Shown here: positions 23,001 through 32,000 of the stretch, one piece after another
Numbering within the stretch: position 1 is the stretch's first letter
How the letters are laid out: each line of letters starts with the position of its first letter
Assembly (NCBI GenBank): GCA_030544235.1
Contig: CM060462.1
Span: 4,787,501-4,851,500, forward strand
Direction: 5' to 3'
DNA length: 64,000 bases
Source of the DNA: Lepturacanthus savala
Taxonomy: Eukaryota; Chordata; Actinopteri; Scombriformes; Trichiuridae
Made by a program: the position numbers and the translations under genes
The notes under the pieces: generated by a model
Databases searched by the model: none
Told to the model about the DNA's origin: nothing
Seen by the model: only the letters and a program-made list of their open reading frames with translations

Positions 23001-26000
23001 GCAACTAAGGTAGAGTAAGATTTCATGTTAAACCAAACAGAGGGTTGGTGTTTATACACACAACACACACACAAACTAGAGAGAACTACAGAGATGGCGA
23101 GTCCAGTGAGATTGAGATTGAATTGTCGGCACCATTATAACCTCACTGAGGTAAAAAGCAAAAATGTACATGTTGAGTGGACATTATGTCCCAGAGCAAA
23201 GGGTTTTATCAACGTCCAATGTAAGAAACTCCATTTTAATGAAGCACCTCTTGATAGAACACGCTTCTACTAAACTAGTGGCCTATTGATTGTTTAATTG
23301 TTAGTCAGTTTTGAATGTTAAAAATTAAAAAATGGCCTGATATAACAACAATTAACTGAATCTATCAACAGAATTTCTTGCTTATCAAGTGAAATGCACA
23401 TATATATTTACATTAAAATACTATTTATACCATTCATTATGACGTTTTTGTATTTGTTAGTTGATTTTATCAGCTGATTAATAAATGACTGCTGCATTTT
23501 TCCCTTTCAGGTAAAAATGCTCTTCACCTGGCTTCAAGAAATGGACATTCTTTGTGTGTGCAGAAGCTCCTGCAGGTAAAGTGTTTGTTCTTTCTATTGT
23601 AGCTAGTTAGTATTTTTACTTACTCCTGTTTGTGTGTATTTTAACAGTCTTACCAGTAGCTTCCAGTCACTGGCCAGTCAGAGCAGTTTCACTTTCAGCC
23701 CCTTTAAATAATTATTGCCAAACAGCTCTGGCAGCTGAGCTCCTTATGGGTCAACAGTGGACCCTGATGAGTCACCGTGCCCCACTGGAGGATTTATGTG
23801 TTTACAATGAGCAATACTGTGGTCTTATAGCGTCATAGTCTCCCCCTGCCGCCATCTCTTGTATGGTAGTGATCGGAGGTCGCGGCTGTTTGTGGCGAGG
23901 GGGTGGTGGTTGTCACCGGTGCTAAAAAGCCTTCCATCCTGCAAACCCGCCGTCCGCTCTGGGTGCCGTCATCTCACCAGACATAGCAGCTGGATGCCAA
24001 CACAACCCCCCCCCCCCGGTCGCGGCAACCTCCTTCGTCAGCCGAAACCCTGGAGGTGTAGGATTTCCCCCCTCGATACTCTACCGTCAGCTCCCTCTGC
24101 CGCTTGCCACCTCCCCCCGTTCGCTTTGTCATTTGAGCGCACTGCTCATTTTTGGCCCTTGTTGCTAGAGAGAGTTGGGTTTTTATAGTGGGGGCCAGAG
24201 CTCACTGGCAATCTTACCCAGCAACACCGGGTCCCTGTTACCATGGAGTCCTCCTCGGCAGGCTCTCGTCACGACAGCGGTGCACTGGAGTCTCAGCAGC
24301 TGACTGACTGTGTAGAGATGTCAAAAGTGTATTGGTACAGTGCCCCGTGTGAGCCTAATATGACCCGCCTACGACCTGCCTACTGCTGCCTCTCAATCCC
24401 ACAGCCAACCCACTGGCAATTAACTGTTTTGACATTGTTTTTCTTTCACAATTCCAAAATACTTTTATGGTTTATGCAATTGATTTTCAAGGATTTCTTT
24501 GTGACCTCTGACATGCCATGTTATTATATACAGCTCTGGAAAATAATAAGCATCTCTACATGTATTCCAGACATTCCATTCCAGCGTCTGTTGAATTCCA
24601 ACACATACTTCATTCTTATAGAGCTACTGATTTGGTGAACAATGGTAAAGACTTGTGGAGATGCCAAGACGCATGAAAAGCTTGATCCTTAAAAATAAGG
24701 ATAATTGCACCAAATACTGATTTCTGAACTATTAAGTGTAAACTCAAACAAAAATGTTCCTTTTGCCCAAACGCACACCTATATGTAGTCACATCAGAAA
24801 AACTGATCATTTTGCAGTCGTCTCTTATTTTTTCCAGAGCTGTATTCACCTGTCAAATTAAGCTAATTAAGCCAATAGTTTCATTATGCATTTGTATTGC
24901 ATATGCTTCCTCTCTGCATATTAATTGAGATGAGATGTATTATAAATTGTATTTCTGCGGGTAAACTTAATTCTTTTAAAATGCATTTTACTCTCAACAG
25001 CACAACTGTCCAGTTGGAAACGTAGACCTACAAGGGAGGACAGCTTTACATGATGCCGGTGAGACTCTGCTCTGCTGCATTCTGCACCTCCGCCACACAT
25101 TTCTCTATTCTAATGCAGCCTAGTACAACACTGAAATGAGATGAAGTGATTGCGGTTTGTTCTCCTGTTTTCTTCCCTGCAGTCATGGCCGGCTGCTCCT
25201 CGAGTGTGAAGCTTCTCTGTGACAGCGGAGTGTCTGTGAACGCCAGTGATTTCGTGAGAATTGATTTTTCACTTCATTTCACAGCGTGTGTTGTGATGGC
25301 TTCAAATATATTTTCTCATTTCCATGTGTTCAGACGTTATTATACAAAAGCAAATCAATCTGCTCGCCTTGATAAGGCTGTTATCTTGGCGGTGACTGTC
25401 ATTATCTGCACGTAAGGTCAGCTCTACAATCAGTCTTAAATGTGTTCACTTCTCTATTTAGTGGGTAATAAACCACTGGGCCATTTTCCTCCAAGTCAAA
25501 GACAAATTAATTCTTCAGCTTGGACGGTATAGGTCTGTATTGTGATTGTATTATAACTGTATGTTTATGTCTGGTCTCCAGGACGGCAGGACGCCGCTGG
25601 TGTTGGCAACCCAGATGTGTCATCCACGCATCTGTCAGCTGCTGCTGGAGCGAGGGGCCGACATCACCACCCGCGACAAACAAAACAAGTAAGAAACATC
25701 TCATCTCCTGCTGTTAACGGGTTTGCTGCTTTTCTTAGTTTCTGTTATTTAGTCGCTGATATGACCATAAGGAAATGTGGGTTATAGCTATAAAAATGAC
25801 ACTTTTGTGTTATTTCCTTTGCACAAGGGCCTAAAAAATGCAAATCTTTATTAACAAAAAAAAAAGTCTTTGTTAGGCCAATGCATTAAACAGTCAGGAT
25901 CTCCATCAGTCATTTTATGAAAACAACGGTTTCCCTTTGGTGTTATTTTTTTTTTTCAGGCTACATGATTTGTTTCTTGGACTGAAAATGAAAAAGTTGC

Positions 26001-29000
26001 AGGAGGCACCTGTTTCCATTTGAATCCAAACCACGAACTTTCCTACCCCCAACCCAAGTGTTTTTGTGCTTAAACCTAACCACACCTTATTAAATACATG
26101 ATGTTTTTACACCATTAATTGTTATTGTGAAATATCTTTTCACTCCATATCCTAACCATGTTCCCTTTTTCTATTTTTTAAACAAACCACGATACATTTT
26201 AGAAGGAAGGGCATTTTGGGAACTATTTAATAAATATGAAATATAATTTCCTGAAGCCTCATGGAAAAAGTATTTCTTTTCCATTACAAATATGTCATGA
26301 ATTCAAATCTTCTGTTGATGGGCTGTCTGGCTTTAGCTGTGTCTGTAATTGCTTTTCGAACATCTGCGCTTAGAATTCCAAATATGTATGTTGTCGTAAT
26401 ATTCATGGATGGTGAATGTGAGAGACAAGAAGGAAGATCGTCCCAATTAAATCTATTTTTGTCTTTATGTGATTGCATATTTTTTCACTGAGAGGAATGA
26501 GCTGCCTGTTGATATATTAGATTGATTTAAAAACAGACTATTCTTCAAGAAGCTACTAAAACAGATGTGATTTCTATATTAAAGATAACAAAGATGTTTC
26601 TGGTTTAAAATTCCTATGGTTGTAGCAAACTGATTAACTTTATTTCTTGAATTAAATAATGTTGATTTGAGGATGTCAGGACACTGTGGAAGCTACCAGC
26701 GCAAATCCAAATGAAATTTGTAGTTTACACATTCTAATTGCCGGCGTGTATTTCATTTTTTAGGACAGCACTCATTCTGGGCTGTGAATACGGCTGTAAG
26801 GATGCAGTGGAGGTGTTGTTAAAGAGCGGAGCTGACGTTAAGGCGGTCGACGGCTTGGGTCACGACGCGTTTCACTACGCTCGTCTCAGCAAGAATCAGG
26901 AGCTTGTTGCGATCGTCAAGAGCTTCCTGGACAAAGCCAGCAGAGGTAAGAAGACGATGCATAACTTACAACACGTTTAGCTTGTTATATTAGCTAAGTA
27001 TTTGTTTTAAATGCACAATATCAAGAATCTAATTTATTTGCAAAGTAAAATAAAATATATAGGCGGCCCAACACAATATTGTAGGTCCAGTTTAATAAGC
27101 ATATATATAAATACAAAACTAAAAAATAAAACTATAAATATATATATAGAAAACTTTTACAGCATATGTAGTAAAGGTTTCTCTATTCACTAAACAGTGT
27201 TTGGCCTGAAAAATGTTGAAGACCTCTGATGCGTGGGAGAGTTTGGCTGCACTTAAACTATTTGACAGTTTGGCAAAAAACAACTTGAACTCAGATGCCC
27301 TGATACCCTTTGTTTTATTTTTTATTGGTTTGTTAAACTGTTTTAGATTTTTTTAGATTTCAATTCTGATATTTATATCCATAAAGTCAGTCAGTTGAAT
27401 CTTGCTCAACACATGTTGTTTTGCATATCTTATCTCTTGCAGCCATAGCCTCAACATTCATTATAGTTTCCTGGATTCTTATTTGCAATTGTCTGCATCT
27501 TGTCTGTGTGCATTCCTTTCCCTGGAACATAATGTAACCTGCATCCAGTGAAATCTATGCAATGCATCAGTGGGAAGATGAAGTCTGAACTTGTTGTTTC
27601 CTCATTTTGTTACAGATAAAGAGGCTGCTAAGATAGAACAGTGGAAGCGGCAGGTAATTATGCAGCATTCATCTGAGCTTCTGTTTTTCTCCGTTCTCCA
27701 GATATTTTAGAGGTTAGTTGCTACTTTTACCTAAATGAGTTTTTATCACTTTCTTCTCCTCAGCATTCAGTGGAGAGGTCTGAGGCAGCCGAGGCTAACA
27801 GAAGAGACCAGATCATACATGTAGGTTTAACTTCTCCACATTCACCTTGTTGCCAACTCAGAATGAAGGAATGTCCATATTGAATACGGCCTCCGATGCT
27901 TTATGTATCTCTGATTGTGTTGTAGGATCTGGAGCGGCAGAATGAGACTCTGCAGGAGAGTCTGAGGAAGTACCACCAGGATCAGAGGGCTCTGTTAGAG
28001 AAGGTCAACGTGCTGCAGCAGCAGCTCACACAGGTGAGTAAACCACTTGATTCCTGCCTTTTGTTGCTGGTCCATATACTGCGGATGAGAGCTTAGACAA
28101 TGGCAATAATTAATAATAAAATTATTTTTAGCTCACTTCCTTGCTTCATATTATAATATTCTGGCCCCAGGCTGTTCCAGGATAATACATATGAGTTTGG
28201 TAAAGTATAATCACTTTCTAACCACAGGTGCTTCTGTCAAAGGAGGAAAAAGGGGCAGCAGCTTTTTTAATAATAATTTCTTATGTCAAAGATTAACAAC
28301 TGCATTCAGTGAATAATGGATTCTTCAACATTCGCTGCCAGAACAATTGCCCATTTTTAATCTCTCCTTTGACTTTATGAGTAATTTCTTTTTTCACCTG
28401 CAGGAAAAGATGACTGTGGAAGACACTCAGAAAGAGGTACTTAAACAGAAGCAATCACTTGGACACACTGGGCCTCACTCACATCTCATCTCACTCAATT
28501 GTTTTCTGTCTTAAAATTGTCTGCAAGAATTAAATTGAAAGAAAAGTAAATTGATTCATGAAACCGACACAGATAATGTTGTTGATACTCATGAAAAAAA
28601 TTGATCATGGAATGGATGAAAGCATCAACTACTCCGCTGCCTTAAAGACTTTTAATTTAGCTTTAGTGCTGCTCTGTGTTTGCAGCACCTGAGAGGACAA
28701 TTCTCCTCTAAAGTCTTTCATTATGACCCAATGACGATGTTAACAACAAGCTTGAAGCACTTTAAACTCTCAATTTCTCAAAGATATAAAGAATATTGTT
28801 AAGTATAATTAAAGAAATAGATGTCAGTTCAATTAAAAAGAACTCATCCTAATGCAGAATAATTAATAATAATAACTAAACTGTTCATCATTAATTTATA
28901 CATTGTAAAATGTCTGGATAGTTATTCATGCTTTTGTTTTTCTTGTTACTGGATCAGAAGGAGCAGTTGAAGGTGTTGCTCAGTGCCAAAGAACGAGAGG

Positions 29001-32000
29001 ACGTGACCCGAACCCCCGAGACGGTGAAGGTCCAGCTCAGGAGCACCCTGGTCAGTGACTGGACTCTTGTCTCATCACTTATTTCAGGCTTTAATGCATG
29101 AATACATTTGTGCAGTTGAGATGTTTTGATTCGTGTTCAAACATCATACATACGGATTAGGGCTGGGCAATTTGGCCTGAAAATAAAACCTTGATTTTTT
29201 ATTTTTTTTAAACAATGGAGGGGGTGTCACCACAGGGAGAAAGTGAGCGATGGCGTGCTGTGCATCCACCCAGCCGGTTGGTTCGACTTTGCAGCCTGCA
29301 GGGCTGCTGCAGTACATGCAGAATAACATATTTAAACTATTCAGTATAGCCCTAGTTACAACAATCAGACCTACTTCCACAATGGCTTTTGAACAAACAC
29401 ACCAGGATGTTGCTCCAGTGGAAGAAGTGAAAGTGAAGAGAATATAGTTATTTTAATCCCAAAGGTTACAAAAATAAACTGTAGCTGGTTTATATTATCC
29501 GGTGTGATAGATTTGCATGTCCAGTGTGTGTTAATTCAGTAGCTGTCTGTCAGTAGATGGAGGCTCAGTCCTCACTAACTATAACTGCTCTGGAGTCAGA
29601 AGTGGTATTACAGGGCTGGTTTGACTGGGATCAGTCAGATTAATACAACTCAGTTGATGTGATATGTCATCACTGTTGTTTCTCTATATACATTTGATAG
29701 TTATGGTTTGTTTTTGGATATTTTTATCTTAAATTATAGCCAAATCTTACAGATTGAACCTTTATTGTAAATAACAGCTTTTGGGGAGGTTAAGCCATTT
29801 TACAAATTGTAGGAAATTAAAAAATCAATTAATCAGAAAGGATTACCCAGCCCTGAAGAAAAATAAGTCTCTTTTAGCAAATTATTACCTAAATGTTAGG
29901 AATTTTACAGTAAGTCTTATGAGTCTTATAAAAGTTTCTCAAGTATTCCATGTCACCTTTGTATCATGATAGTGTACATGATTGATAACGGTACTACTTG
30001 TTAAAAGTAGCTGTGATGTTCTATGCTTCCACAGGGGGACTACTCTGGACAGTCTGTCATCAAAGGTCAGCTTGCTTCCATTTCTTTAATCATTAAGTAC
30101 ATTTACTGTAGAAAAAAATGATTTGGTCCAGGTCCACAGTGATGGTTTTAATGTTGTGTTTGTGCTCTTTTAACAGGTAAAGAGAATATGTTGGTCAAAC
30201 AAGCTCACAGTCTGGATTCTGATCAGGTGAGCTTTCATCTGTGGTTCTGCAGACAATGATGAAAACATTATAAATTAATCTGCTCATATTCAGATCTTGC
30301 TTGGGTCAAACATGTACCATAGCTATTCTCATAAAGTGTCTGGTTTGCCATAAACATGAGATATTTTTGTCTCATTCCATGGCTATTTGTATGTTTTTAT
30401 TATTATCATTTTGTTAATCTTCAATCTCAACAGATGCTCCACAATCCCGCTGTGATACGTTCACTGTCCAGACCTTCAGACAAGAGTCAGGCTGCTGTCA
30501 GCTGGGACGCCACCGGTGAGCTCGACACACTCCGACATGAACTGGAGGCCATGAAGAGAAGGCAACAAGCAGCGGAGGAAGAGAAGGCACGGCTTCAATC
30601 TGCACTGAACTGTAAAAACCGTGAATGTCAGGAACTGGTTCAGAGCAGAGACACCATCCAGAAACAGGCCGATCAGCAGGTTCAGGAACTAGAGGACGCC
30701 CTGGGGGACGTCCAGAAGAGGATGCATGATTCTGAATGCAAGGTGAAGCAGCTGCAGGCCCACGTGGTGGCAGTCAAGGAGCACTTAGGAGGCCAGGCAA
30801 CAGAGGAGCTGCGTGCCCAGCTCCAAGACGTCAAGGCCAAGTATGAAGGCGCTTCAGCTGAGGTGGGTCGCGTTCGTAATCGCCTCAAACAAAGCGAGAA
30901 GGCCTTGGAAGAGTACAAGAGCAGTGAAAGCCAGCTGGCAGCCGAGGCCGACAGGTTGAATGAAGACCTGGCAGCTCTGGCTGCAGAGAGAGATGAACTT
31001 GGAGAAACTCTCCTGGAGATGGAAGCACAGCTGAAGGAGGTTCAGACTAAACAGGGAAACACTGTGCCAGCTGAGAAGTTCGACAACATGAAGAACCTGC
31101 TGACCAACGCAGTTGATGAGAAGGAGCGGCAGCTCGCCGAGCTCAGGGAGGACTACGATCGTGTGCTAGAGGAGGTGGCGGATCTCCATCGAAAGCTAGA
31201 CAGTCCGTCGTCCCAGGGAGGTGCAGGGATGTCTTCTGAGGAACAAGACAGGATCCGTGCAGAACTCGAGGAGCAGAACGCTTCACTGAAAAGGAAACTG
31301 GTGGATGTGACTGCGAAAAGCCAGGCTCTAATTCAAGAGGTGGAGGAGAGCGAGGACGAGAGAGAGATACTCCGGGAGCAGCTCGAGGAGTTCAACAGCA
31401 GGGTGGAGGCCGACTTTATACCCATTAAGGTCCACGACGAAGCTCGGATGAATATGGTCAAGGCTTTGGAGGAGCTGGAGGACAAGCTGGTGGAAGCCAG
31501 TGAACGTTACGGAAAAGCTGAGGCACAAGTCCAGCAGCTTCAGACCGAGAGGGCGACTCTGCAGGAGAACATCTGCAGCCTCCAAACGGCAGAGGAGAGA
31601 CACCAGCGTGAGATGGATGCCCTGACGTCTCAGAACACCGACTATATAAATAAACTTGAACTTTTGCAGAAGACGTATGAAGATCGAGAGGACGAGTGTG
31701 TACAACTGACAGCGCAGAGCCAGACTCTGAAACAGAGCCTGGAGGGAGAGTATGTACCCAAACAGCAGCACGAGCAAGTGAAGATGGAGTTAAGCTCCAC
31801 GATAGAGAGTCTTAAAGCCGAGAGGTTGAAGTTAGAAATCAAGGAAAAAGAACGTGAGGAAGAATTGAAGAATGTGAAAGAAGGAAACGAGAAGTTGAAA
31901 CAAAAGTTGGAAATGGTTCTGTTGGAGATGAAAAAGGAGCATATAAGTGTAAAAGAGCACAAATCGATCACGGAGCAGCTGAACGCTGCCATGGCCGAGG

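Noticed and set aside
30356..30433. In-frame ATG upstream of the giant uaca exon, as a possible separate gene start
   Set aside because: The segment is intronic: a clear CTCAACAG acceptor precedes 30,434, the translated piece is hydrophobic and unlike the family, and exon 15 joins in frame at 30,434.
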